Assembly: GCF_000150275.1 (NCBI RefSeq)
Contig: NW_002060974.1
Coordinates: 279,744 to 343,743, forward strand
Reading direction: 5' to 3'
From: Trichoplax adhaerens
Taxonomy: Eukaryota; Placozoa; Uniplacotomia; Trichoplacea; Trichoplacidae
DNA: 64,000 nt
In this document: one piece after another, positions 1 through 11,695 of the stretch
Layout of the letters: each line of letters starts with the position of its first letter
Position numbering within the stretch: the stretch's first letter is position 1
Notes under the pieces: model-generated
Told to the model about the DNA's origin: nothing
Database searches by the model: none
What the model saw: only the letters and a program-made list of their open reading frames with translations
Made by a program: the position numbers and the translations under genes

Positions 1-223
1 TGAATACGTGGAAGTGTCTAAATTATATTTTGTGAGTTTAGGCATATACTTTACTGTATTGTTAGCTCGGTAAATATATGGACTGTGTCAAAGTTACCGC
101 AGTGATTTCCTTACTGTAAGTAGACTAAACGAAGGGTTAACAGTAAACTATTGATTTCTAATTCTTTTGCAATGATATTGATCTAATTGTATTATTTAAT
201 TCAATACGCTGGCAAATAAATAG
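1..223. other. Intron sequence upstream of the first visible RIN-A exon
   Basis: No exon is recognised here. It should be the intron preceding the RIN-A exon at 224: in the paralogue RIN-B the preceding exon lies about 190 bases upstream of the matching exon, and no counterpart is visible in these bases, so it is probably just outside the window. Confidence 0.4.
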
Positions 224-1700
224 CTGAGACAATGCTACAATACGAAGCGGCTGGGGTAAGTAATAGGAAATGGCAGAACGTTATCGTGAATAAAAAAGCA
301 TGTGGTTATGAAAATATGTTGAATCGTTTCAACTACTTTACAATATTTTAATAATCCTTAAGAAGAATTTATGTGACAAAAATAGCAATCTTACATTTTT
401 TCTTGGAACTTTTGTAGACGTTTTTCGTGATAAATACGCAAAATTCCACTGAACATGTTCTATTGGTAAAGCTAAAGGATGAAGGCTCCGTAGTGGCGAA
501 ATTTCGAATTTTATCACAAGGGAACGGTATGATTGCAATTTACAATTTAAATAATTTTAACTGTTGAAAGTTTTATCAGTATTAAAGGGGAAATTGATAT
601 AGTGTCAGCTAGTCATTTCTTACTCCATAAGCTCTGCTATGTTGGCTTAATACTTTAATCAATAACCAGGCTAGAAGAAAATAAAAAATGAGAAGATTGA
701 CGAAATAATTGCAAATTTAATTAATGTACATTTAATTTTTAATTCGCGTAGTAAGTCATTCAAATCAACTCGCAGCCAGTTAGATATATAAGTAGCTAAT
801 ACCTTAATTTTTGCTGTTATCAACTTACGATCATAACATCGAACTATTCTAGTATTAGCACTACTTGTTAGCCTAACTTTTATTACCTCATGTAGTAAAT
901 ATTTGATCGTAGAACAATGCAACAGCTAGCACCGTATATTGCGTATTTCTTACGAACTATTATTAACTTAAATTTGTTCAGCAAGGGGGAATTGCCCGTT
1001 ATGACAGAGTCAGAGGTATTGCTAAAGCTTCAAATACTTTAGTGTAACCCCCTTACTTGATCCACGTAGCAACTTATAGTTATAAGTTACTTTCGGCCAC
1101 AAGTTAGAAACTATTTTATAATTCTTGATGAATATACAGCTTCCTCTATAACTGCTTTGATACAGGCCAATGGACAAGTAAATATTATAAATATAGCATC
1201 AATAAAATAAAAATAGACAATTGAAATTAAAAGAAAGATGATAATTGCGAGAAAAAAATTAATCGAAAACTTCCACAAATCTTGTAATTGTACTCAATGA
1301 ATCTTAATATCGTATGTTAAAGAATAAATTCTAAATAATTTCACTACTTCACAAATAAGGGTGGTTTTAAGATCACATATTATCACCATCGGAAATCAAT
1401 TCGTAATCATTGGCAATGGCATTAATGTCATTAATAACAAATTAATCATTGGATTATTTATTTGATGTAAATTCTATGAAATCGTCCCGAAAGGCGTAGT
1501 AGTGATCGGCTTGATCAATTTTCATAATTCATTACTAGTTTGATAGTATTTCTTAATTCGAAGGCGTTTTGAGGTAATTAAAAATTTTACAGACGTTCGA
1601 ATCGATGACTTCAATCAAAGTTTTAAAACAATAGATGAATTAATCGGGTGCTATGTTTGCTATCAGGATAAAGAATTAAAAGTCCAATTAAAAGTACTTG
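224..1700 (+). other. RIN-A SH2 domain exons (atypical FLVR motif)
   Basis: Three exons, 224-255, 418-526 and 1593-1700, make up most of an SH2 fold. The first carries helix A (AETMLQYEAAG). The second carries strands B-D: TFFVINTQ stands where TFLVRxS is expected, followed by VLLVKLKDEGSVVAKFRI. The third has FKTIDELIGCY and the RIN-like tail DKELKVQLKVLG, where RIN proteins usually have an LPxxLxLP-like end. The key phosphotyrosine-contacting Arg (position beta-B5) is Ile. Phases are 0, 1 and 1, identical to the RIN-B exons, which also have the same lengths (32, 109 and 108). Confidence 0.72.
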
Positions 1701-4700
1701 GTAAGACAACAGAAATTTTCTTTTCTATCACTTAATACAGCGAATGATACAATATGAAGTGGCAAAGTGTAATCTTGCTTTAAGGCTAAATACTTTTTTC
1801 AAAAACTGATATGATGGGATGGATAATGTAAGGTTATGTTTGCTATCTAAAGATGATGAACATTATACCCGTATTGATGATCTTTCACGAAGACCATCCT
1901 TTGATGGTCCAGATACTTCTAGCGGTAGGTTTTAAGTTATTGAATTTAAGACTTATTTTAAATGCGATTATTTTGGAATAATAAAGTGTACTTTCATACT
2001 ATTTATCTGCGATAGATTTAGAAAGCTCCTATGATGGTAGGTGTAAATATCTTAATGTTACCTCGCTTTGAATTTAAGTATCACTAAGGCCATTAAAACT
2101 GCTTTAGTTATATATAAAAAATTCGGTTAAAATCCGCTTGTTTATTTATTTCAAAACTCTTGTTTCATTACAGTACTGCTATGCGTAGTATTAGTTTAAT
2201 TCTTTAGTTTCGATGATAATTATGTCATTTATAAAAGCCATGATTAATCGATTTTGCTTGATATCCGGTTTTCAAAGTAAATTTATCTTACTACTTTATC
2301 CCATTGTCACAAAACAGCTTTGCAACAAGATAACGCAATATACGATCAATAAGTCAATTCCTTGAACCGCGTATCAAGGAACGATATCTGCACTATCACA
2401 AACACTTTTGCTCTACTAGCAGACTACACAAAGACTTAAACGCCTCGTATTTTACGTTAAACACTAAGTTGGACAATTCTTCTTTATTTCACGATATACT
2501 GCATTTATATACTATTCCTCAATAGTTCATGAGTCATAGTTAATACAATTAACATTAGAATCATTTACTGAATTAGATATTAATTTTAGCTACTGCTCCC
2601 TTAATGCAGACAACAGTATTTACGAACATAGACATGTAATGACTAATACAGAATAGTCAGATTACGATATGTCCTATCACGGAACATTTCCATGATAATT
2701 TACAGTCTACCATAAGTAAATTACAATCACAATGATTCGAACTGTAAGCAGATGATTTGCATTCCCTATTATAACTATTATAATTTCAGTATATGTATAA
2801 GTGTCACTGTCATAAAAAGTCAGTGCTATATTAAAATACAGTATATCCAAATTAGAAGTTAACTAAATAAGGATAGTCTAACAGAATTATCCTAACATAG
2901 TTATTTCTACTGTAATACAGTATTTAACACTGTAACACCCATCAATTTTGGCTTCTTCCGTCGATTACGTACGATAGAGTACTAGAAATTCAATTCTAGC
3001 TTTGACTTATGTCAATTTAAAGTAGTACAGATGTAATAAGATTTAAATCCAGTGAAACATCAGCCGATAGTGATACCTTTTATTACAATTTTTTGAGAGT
3101 TTAACGTTAAAGGACCGTAGTGTCCATCATAATCGCAGAAATGACGAGGAATAACTTTGTGAAAAAGTAATCTTTAAAGAAATGTGTAAGGAGAAAACCC
3201 TGTAAGATTACAGCCTGTACAATCTAGCATTATAATAAGAAAGAAATTCTGAAATCTTATATAATATTAGCTATTCTTTATTCAGCAGAAGTTACCCAGT
3301 TATATAGGAAGTATCGTCTACAAAAATATGTTATTTCTGCTATTACTATACCTAACTTAAAATTTACAAGTCTAGTAAACATACAAACTGGCTTTCCAAC
3401 ATTATCCTACTTTTTTCTACTTCCCTTGCCTAAATAATATTTCTAGGTCGTAGCATCAGACCTGTAGTTACATCTACATCATCAAAACATAATAATATTA
3501 GTTTCTACTGAATTTATCAATAACAAGCTACATAAGGAATTACATATACTATACAATTGCTACGTATAAATGCCGATATGAATGGCATAAATGGCATTCC
3601 CCTAGTTTAGTACGTAATGATTGATAATAGATTATAAATAATAAGATTTTTACTTTACGATACTGATAGTATTGTATCACTAACGCCACTAACTAATGAA
3701 ATATCTTTTATAATATGTTGCGGTAGTTTAACAATAAAATTCATCTAGAGTATAAGAGGTTTCTTTTAGTGTAAATTGTTCAATATAGATTGTACTTAAA
3801 TGAAGTTATCAGTTATGCTACAGTACATTGAAAAAAAACTTTACTAAGAATAAGTTATACCGTATTTAGAAGTATATACCATATCTATTTTTCTATATCA
3901 GGCATAAATAACTACTAATTACACTGTTCATATACTTTTAGTCGATAACGTTATCTTTATCACCAAGATAGATATCTGTAAGATATCACTACATTCTACT
4001 AAGTTATTTAAGAAAGCTAATCTTGCTAACGTTAAATTAAAATATTGAACTGCAAGTAGACACCGTGGTTTCGATATGACTTAGCGTATATAGGATAAAT
4101 TCCGATTTGGCTCATATAAATATCATATCCACTATTATGTTATAATTTAGAGAGCATAAAATAGCGCTATAGAAATTTACAGCATGGATATAACATTAAT
4201 ATGATAACAAAAATGATAACAAAAATTAGATAACTTCAAGCTAAAGCTGTTTATGCTATACTATCGAAAATAATATATTAACAGAATCAATTGGACAAAC
4301 TGAACCTCCGATATCACCTCCATTGTCGCCTCTATTGTCGCCTTCAAACTCCATTTCTGATTTTCCTTGCGAACGCCAAGGTAATGTTTTGTAAATTGGT
4401 GATGAAATAAAGAGCTCGAAACAATGACTTAAAGTGTACTTTATTTACGGTGATTGTTTAGCTTCATGTTGATAGTGCTAATATCATTTATCAGCTATTA
4501 TCAATATTTAGGTGTAATAAAAAGTATCATTTTCATAATTATATCTATTATCATTTCATATACAGTAGTTGTATTTAGCGCTAATTACAAATGGAATAAA
4601 TTCGAGTATGCTACGGCAGCTTTTATGTGATATAAGTTAAAATTGATTCGATATGAAATTACTTAAGATATGATAAGAACTATAACAAATTGAAATACCC

Positions 4701-7596
4701 TGACTAATGTCAGACTATTAGTACGATACTTATTCGAAATATTTATGAAATACAATGGAAATCTTAGATTTGATTTACGATATTCGTGGAATCTCCGATA
4801 TTGAGGGAAATAAAAGTTCGATCCGAAGGGGGTCATTGAGGAGAGCAATGCCGTTTTTTCCGTCAAAACGTACCCTAACTTTAAGTAGGGACGCTCAAGA
4901 AAGAAATGAAAGCACGTTGAAATTATTATTCGAAATTGACCCGAAAAAATGTAAATTAGGACCTTGGGATCCTTACTTACATGAGGTTAGTTTGTATAGA
5001 ATAAAAAGATTACATTGCATGGTGCAGAAGGTTCGTCATTTTGTTATAAAGTATAGAGAAAACCATGAAAGGGGTTAAGTAAGTATGATGCAGCATTTAA
5101 GAAGCAGTACAAATTTCTTTTTATCACAAATATAGCATTATACTATGGCGAATTAAAGTACTACGATAACATATTTTACTGCTCCATTTATGGACATAGA
5201 TTAAGGCTTGAACTCAAAAATGATTCCTATATTTGAATATGACGCCTGCAATCATTTTAATTTTAATCTTTTCTAAAAATGTTAGCTACATAAAACGTAA
5301 CTTTTTTCCGCTTGTTTGTTAAGAATAGTTGATTTGGATATAAGTGCTTTCTATAAGTCCGATCTATAAATCTATGCCATATAAGTGAATTCAGTCATTT
5401 AATCTATATTAGTTTAAATCTAAAAGTACCTAAGATTGTACTTAAAATTGCTCCCATAATACTCATGGCTACATTTGCCAAATTGAATTTATAGAAGAGG
5501 ACTGAATTATCATAAAATGCTATTTTTAAAATAGAAATTAAAATTTAAACTCTAATGGAAAAATCCATTTTAAACAGGTTTATATTCGATTAAAGAAGCT
5601 GAAAGAAAATTCTTTAAAGGATGAAGAAAATCAGCATTTAGTCGATAGAACTAAATTAAATGCGTTTGAGTCAGAATTGGAGTCAAAAATTTATTCTGAA
5701 TCTCGAGAATTTATATATAAGTATCTGAAAAAAAAATACTCTAGGTAATGATATTTGTATCTAAATTCAAGCATCAAGTTATACTTGTTCATACGGAAAT
5801 TAGAAAGCTATTATAATAAGTTTTTTGCTAAGGATGCTGGCTATTTATCGCTCTTCAAGTATTGAAATTATAACATATAATTGGCAACAATAGTTATACA
5901 TACGGTGTTTAAACACTTTGCGAACAGATGATAGAAATTTTTGAAAATATGTATTAAAAGTACAATAATTTTAACAGGCACTTTTACGGCGCCATTTGTG
6001 ATGTGCAAGTAAATAATTTAATGTAATATTACTGATAGTCATAGATTTGATGTCGTCTATTCGTACGATATATTATAATATTTATTTAATATTATAACTG
6101 CAAAAAAATACTGATATTTTTGACATGTTACGCATTTTAAACTAGATCACTCAAAACTGTTACAAGCCATATGGAAGAAATAGCGAAACAAAATTTAAAA
6201 GTACTACGGCTACCTTATAATCTGGAACTGCCTTATGATAAAATTAGGAGTGAATTTAAGAAGATGGAGAAAGAAAATTTACCTGAACGTAAATTGCATT
6301 ATTTAATTAAAGCATTTGGAAAGCTGCCGAAAGAGCAACGAGGTCTCAAATATCTAAATTATAATTATTTTTAAATCAACACGCATCAGTTTTAAATTGT
6401 TTCTTGGCAGGGTAGAAAATACAAATATCTTATTATGTTTTTCTTTAGATTTAAAGACTATGGTATACTGCATTAGTAAAATTTCCTTGCAGACGTTGGT
6501 TTATGAAGCCGATTACATCGATAATTTGGTTGATCCCAAAATGTTACATAATGAAAGTTTCCAAAAGGCATTCGTTACATTTAGAAATACAATATTGTTC
6601 TTACAGCAGTTGAATTCATCAGGAGAAGATTACCTATCTAATTTGCTCAAGGATAAGCAAAAAATTGTTAGGCTGATCATTCTTGCAGATGAAAATGTTA
6701 GTTTTGAGATGTTTTAAATTGATTTAACTACAGAAATAAATGATTCAAGTTTTCATAAATAATTTTGTTTCGGTAAACTTTAGGACTGTCCAGTTGCTCA
6801 AAGTATTGCTATCGAACCTCAAAAAACGATACGTGATTTATGTAAGCTACATCTACAAAGAATGATCAACGCTACGAGGAACTGCGAGAAATATGTCACT
6901 AATGATTATCGCTGAATTTCATTTTGTATAGATAAAATTTGCAAGTCGTGCACCGAAAGCATTTTAAAATTGCCTTGCAAAGAAGATGAATACATATTAA
7001 GTATCGTGGATAGTAATGACGAATGTAAGTTCAAATAAATTAAGGATCATTTGAAATAACACATCGCGCATTGATCACAAAGTCTGTTTACGAGATTAAC
7101 TGCTGGAACAAATTGTTCCTGCGCCTTAACATTAATAACTTACGTTAAAAGCGGTGCTGTTGATAGCTGAATTATTTATGTTAATTATTCATACAGTATA
7201 GAGATACTGGTATTTGTGGAAATTATAATAGTACAATTATAATTGTAGGATTTCTCACTGGTAGCTAAAGTATTTAGTTGCTACATTTGCTTGTGAATAG
7301 ATTTCTTACAATCTATAGTGCAGAACGTACATGAGTTAATGCATAATCTTAATCTAATTTCTTACTAACTTTGAAGCTTTATTAATTAAAATATTATTTA
7401 AGAATTTAAAGATTTTGAAGTGGTATAATATAATTCTAAATAATCTATTTATATAGTAAATTCTTTGGATGATAATGAAGATAAAGTCCAGTTAGCCATA
7501 CATGGGTCAGGCGACTATGCTGAGGCAATATCATCCGATTTCATTAATTTCATATACCATCGGAATAACGCAATTCAAAACTTTGTTTACGAATAA
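224..7596 (+). CDS. RIN-A: RIN-family SH2-RH-VPS9-RA protein, 5' end outside window
   Basis: Member of the RIN (Ras and Rab interactor; fly sprint) family. Known family proteins connect receptor/Ras signals to Rab5-type GTPases on early endosomes. I trace 13 exons: 224-255, 418-526, 1593-1700, 1853-1924, 2022-2036, 4285-4380, 4768-4985, 5578-5744, 6167-6342, 6449-6696, 6784-6841, 6932-7024 and 7457-7596. All join in one open frame of about 510 codons ending in TAA. Order: C-terminal three quarters of an SH2; a short acidic linker; a Pro/Ser exon (4285-4380, with SPPLSPLLSPSN); RIN homology (4768-5744, with LGPWDPYLHE then VYIRLKKLK); VPS9 (6167-6696); RA (6784-7596). Odd points: the SH2 FLVR Arg is replaced (FFVI), and the donor at 6343 (GTCTCA) and acceptor at 6166 are weak. 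Borders were chosen by eye using frame and the RIN-B paralogue. The family call is firm; small border shifts are possible. Confidence 0.78.
2304..2328 (+). repeat. Intronic hairpin, TTGTCACAA family
   Basis: TTGTCACAAA, a short loop, then TTTGCAACAA: an imperfect inverted repeat in the RIN-A intron after exon 2022-2036. Related hairpins occur near 14964, 20651 and 27111 in the same orientation, each in an intron of a neighbouring gene. No function is known to me. Confidence 0.45.
6167..6696 (+). other. RIN-A VPS9 domain exons
   Basis: VPS9 domains are guanine-nucleotide exchange modules for Rab5-class GTPases. Exon 6167-6342 gives the helical lead-in (KIRSEFKKMEKENLPERKLH, then LIKAFGKLP), which in RIN proteins precedes the catalytic core. 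Exon 6449-6696 gives LVYEADYIDNLVDPKMLHNE followed by FVTFRNTILFLQQL, matching the RIN pattern of a 'xExEYMxELLDPxLLxGEGGYYLTSL' core. The residues known to matter in Rabex-5 (Asp313, Pro317, Tyr354, Thr357) are only partly kept: an Asp and the Thr can be aligned, while the Pro and Tyr positions appear to be Met and Ala. Whether exchange activity survives is unclear. Confidence 0.65.
6784..7596 (+). other. RIN-A Ras-association domain exons
   Basis: Exons 6784-6841, 6932-7024 and 7457-7596 encode a C-terminal ubiquitin-like RA domain: DCPVAQSIAIEPQKTIRDLY, then KICKSCTESI, EDEYILSIVD, and finally a strand pair ending in FINFIYH. The layout (beta strands, 'TIRDL..ICK' helix, 'EDEYxL' strand, Phe-rich last strand) is that of the RIN RA domain, which binds activated Ras. 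The first two exon lengths (58 and 93) equal those of RIN-B. TAA at 7594-7596 ends the gene. Confidence 0.65.
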
Positions 7597-8390
7597 ATAC
7601 TTAGCCATAGCACTGCTGATTCATAATTAGATAATACGCCTAGTAATACGTATATTTTACTACTTTTATAACTAATCTGTAAAGTAATAGTAGGTGTAAA
7701 ATTGGATAAAATTTATATTTTACGCTTAGTTAAAATTCGATTTAGGCTAAGGTTTTTGTGGTTTCAACTTGTGCTTGAACGTGAAAGTGTAATTGATAGT
7801 AACACTATATAGTGGTTGTTTATGTTATAATTTGATATGATTGTAGTGAGTAATTATAAGGTTTCTTTACGATTTTGCTTATTTCGAGTCGTTTCTTTAT
7901 TTCATGAATTAGCAATATTTTTTAAATTACGTTCTTTTGTTGCGCTAGAAAGAGAATTAAAAAAAACTTAACTTACATCGTTAATAACTTTGATTAGCAA
8001 TTCGTATTTGGATATTAAATAATAAAAGTATTAGACTTATATTTAAATCATAATCAGGCCATTCTATAAACATTAAATTTTGATCTATCAACCATAATGA
8101 TCACATATCACCCAGTGTCTTACATACTTTGGTACTTGGGTCACCTTTAAATTTGCGGATAATATCTAGATAATTAGTAGATAGTGAATATCTATTCTAG
8201 TATTATCAATTCCTACCGAACGCAGTAAACTGTTTATTTCTCAGGATATCCGATTTTATCTATAGCTGTATAACAAGCTGCTAACATCATAGCTAAGTCT
8301 CTCTTGAAGAATCTGCGTGCTACAAATCTAAATTTACAACGATGAAAAATAGGACTATTATATAAATTTAAACTACGAGCCTACTGTCAG

Positions 8391-8412
8391 GTCTGTCCTC
8401 CCCGACATCTAC
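8391..8412. repeat. 22-base word shared exactly with 36129-36150
   Basis: A GC-richer 22-base word beginning GTCTGTCCTCCCCGACAT is repeated exactly at 36129-36150. The following 40 or so bases are also related (CAGCACGA, then TAAATA, then TATCGTTA), so these look like two remnants of one dispersed element. Confidence 0.6.
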
Positions 8413-10015
8413 TTACAGCACGACAGTAAATACTCAGAATTTTCTATCGTTATGAGGACAGCAACTTTTAGGCAAATCTGAACCCAATATTTATCGAAAA
8501 TAAAGTCAATTTATGGTCAATTTACTTAAGTATTCCAAGATAAGTTATTCTGTGTAATCTACATTGCGATAGCAACGCAAAAGTCACAGTACTTTATAAC
8601 ACCGCACATTATATCCTATATTTGTGAAACACGCAATGTATAAGCTTACCTACTGCTATCTATAAACTCGGAATTTTTGGACTTGACTCAATTCTATTTC
8701 GTGAGTTGATGGTATTAAGGCTTAATTTAAATGCGTTGTGATACTCCATTTTTTATCTGTTGATTCCACTAAAATGAAGGATACAAAGCTTAAAGGAAAA
8801 TAAGACTTGTACAATTAATGCTGTTCTTTTCTTACGCAGATAAGAATTTTACTGCAATGTAATGGTTACGGCCAATGTCCGAAGTTGGTCGTAACATAAC
8901 TATTAATTAAGTGCCGAAGAAACAGTTTCAGTATTTAGAAAGTCGATATTTTTGTCACTCTTTTAGAACTATATAAATTCTACGATACCGTAGCCTTAGG
9001 CGTTGAAGAAAAATTACTTCTCTCTTTTATTAACGCGAAAGATATCTATTATAATGTTTGATTCATTGAAAAAACTAACAGTAGATTTATTATTTTACTT
9101 TTTTGTGATCATTGCAAGTTCTTTAGCATTATGGCTCTTCTGCTTATTATACCAAAGTTCTTAATTCTTATTTATTAATATCAGGTCATAAAATTACTTT
9201 AAAGCTAATCTTGTACTTGATTTTGATCTCTATTATTCTTGAAGCTCATATTATACGTCCTTGTTTGATTTAATATGCAAATAATATGATTTACTTGGAA
9301 TAAATTACATACTATAATCAATTATCAATAATTTAAACTTTTTAAATCTTAGAAAACAAAGTATCATGAATAGCCAAATTATTCAAGTATATTTGCATTG
9401 ATTCATGTAAAGAAGTGGCTTAGTGTTCTCTAGCCTTGCATCTTGCAAATGAAAGAGTGCATGCGGGCTATGCATTTTATAGTTGTTTATGTAATAGAGT
9501 TAATATGGTCTTATATTTACTCCTTTGTTAAATTTAGTGTTGTTTAAAAAGCGAGACTTTAATTATGATAAATAATTACTCATATTAAGATAAGATAAAC
9601 AAGTTGACTTCGGATACTATAGTAAAGCGTATAGATTTCTTTGCTATATAGAAACCATATTCTAGAATTATGATCTGTTACGATTGTTGTTGTTTACGAT
9701 CCTCGCGATTTAAACAAGTAGAGTATAAAAGATAATTCTCTAGTTTCTAAAGTTAGTCCTGAATCCGGAGATCTATAGCATTGTATACTATCTCTTTCTC
9801 AGTATAGACACTAATAAACGATATTTCTAAAATCCTCTACCGAAACCGAATAACTTCGTTTACAATTCATTTTAAGATGACCGTATTTTTGAGATCAGCT
9901 TCCGTCTTGTTGAAAAACAAGAAATTCAGTATTCAGAGCACTAATTAGCGTATTCAAATACTTTAATGGCGAATAATCATTCACATCATAAAATTACTGT
10001 AATACAATGAGTCAG

Positions 10016-10078
10016 TCTTCTAACAGCTATATTGATCTCTTCTAACAGCCATATTGATAACAATATCTTGTTATCAAT
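10016..10078. repeat. 22-base direct repeat followed by palindrome
   Basis: TCTTCTAACAGCYATATTGA occurs twice in a row with a period of 22 bases. The second copy runs into a perfect 11-base inverted repeat (ATTGATAACAA and TTGTTATCAAT, 4-base loop, 10053-10078). Probably replication slippage; no coding context. Confidence 0.6.
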
Positions 10079-11284
10079 TATTTCAAGAATTATTGGCTGA
10101 ACAGTGATTTAGTAACGTAAGGAAATGACAGTAAACGCAGCAGAGTCACAGAAGAGGTTTTATACCTAGGAATAACGATTCTAGATTTTAAATTAAGCCT
10201 AATAACATTATTCTGCATTAGTCAGTATTATTATAATCGCGTTTAGTTCTCCAAGAATGTAGATAAAGCTGTTTGCTTCTTAAATTTCTTAGATACATCA
10301 AGTGGAATAGAAACAGGTTAAACTTACTGTAACAAAAAACCAGTAAAATACTCGTTTGGTCTAATTTCGATCAATCTTGATAGCCGGTTCATTACTACGA
10401 CATTTGTTAGCAAATTCTAGAGATGTTGTAGTGATTTACTTGCAGATATCTCTATTTTGACTAATTTAAAAACGATAATTTCAAATAACTTTTAGGCATT
10501 AACCGTGATATTTTGTAGATGTGCAGCTGAAAAATGGTAAAATTGAGTATTAAAGAACAATTATGTGGACAACTAATAATTTAATGATGACGAAATAGGC
10601 TTAATGAAAAGCCTATTAAATCACTTATTCTTTTTTAGCGTCATACAGTGGCTGGAACTATGTGCAGTAAGTGCTCTTGATTTTCTTATAGCCTAATATA
10701 AAATTTAGTCAATTGGTTTTAGTTTCAGTGAGTTCGCAAAATAGATATGAAATAAAGGCATTAGTGGTGAATATTACGAAAGTACAGAAACTAAGCTATG
10801 CTTAATAGAGTGGTGATTATTAATTGTTTAGCTTCTTTACTTTAATCGTAGATTGAGTCCTTGGCTACTGACATTATATTTCTTTTCTTATTAAAAGGAC
10901 AGAAATAAAGAAAATGTGTATATATATAACAGTATACGCGTACAAGCAGTAAGTTATGCATCATATTGTAAGCTAATAGAATGATGGCGGTACGTTATAT
11001 TATCGGATGAGAATGATTGAAAATGTATTTAAATTGAACTTATAGCAGGATATCACCAACGAAAGGGATTAAAAGAAGCCAGGCGGATTATCTTGAAAGG
11101 TTCTCAACTATCCTATTATATCAATTAAACAATTAATTTTATTATTGCATATGATTAAGGATTACGACAATAAAACGGAAGAATTCTTAATACTTTTTCA
11201 TTGTTTTATGAGCAGCCTACCCGAAATAAGCTCTATTCTACTCTTATGGTAGCATAAATAAATAATGTTTAATTATAAATTAGG

Positions 11285-11555
11285 CGCTACATGAAGGCGA
11301 TGATTTACCACAAGCTGTGTGCCATAAAAATATTAGAAACAAAAGTATTTTGTTTATGATTAACTTAAGGCAGTAATGTACGTTGTTTGTATTCGTTTCG
11401 GTACCGTAAAAGTTATTGCTATTTTACTAGATAACTAACGATACAAGAAAGGCGATGATTCACAGCAAGGTTTTTGCTATAAGAACGTTAAAAACAAAAG
11501 TTTTCCATTTATATTTGGTTTAAAGCAGTAATATGCGTTGATTTTATTCTTTGCA
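11285..11555. repeat. Duplicated block upstream of CARD/UPA gene
   Basis: Two diverged copies with a period of about 154 bases. Shared landmarks are AAGGCGATGATTYAC (11294 and 11448), then an ACAAAAGT block, then GCAGTAATRTRCGTTG. The second copy ends about 85 bases before the TATA box at 11641, so the duplication lies in the presumed promoter region. Confidence 0.55.
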
Positions 11556-11640
11556 ATCACAGTTGTAGCCATATCACGAGACTACTTTAGTCTAGATTGA
11601 CAATAAGGAGAAGAACTGTGATTGCACTGTAGTCTTTTCT

Positions 11641-11648
11641 TATAAAAG
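11641..11648 (+). promoter_or_regulatory. TATA box of the CARD/UPA gene
   Basis: TATAAAAG, a strong TATA match, starts 55 bases before the ATG at 11696. Transcription would start near 11670, leaving a 5' UTR of roughly 25 bases. Position and quality support 11696 as the true start. Confidence 0.5.
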
Positions 11649-11695
11649 CAAATGTCTAAAAGTAGTTTTTCAAAGTTATTGCCTCTCTGTACATC

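Larger units (their letters stand above)
7597..11284. other. Intergenic stretch, no gene recognised
   Basis: Long AT-rich spacer between RIN-A and the CARD/UPA gene. I find no reading frame with conserved motifs and no RNA gene. It holds a copy of a dispersed repeat around 8391 and a small repeat/palindrome cluster at 10016-10078. RIN-A 3' UTR must lie at its left end, but no convincing polyadenylation site could be fixed. Confidence 0.5.

Noticed and set aside
338-538. Minus-strand open frame
   Set aside because: It is the opposite strand of the RIN-A SH2 exon 418-526, whose plus-strand reading is conserved with RIN-B.
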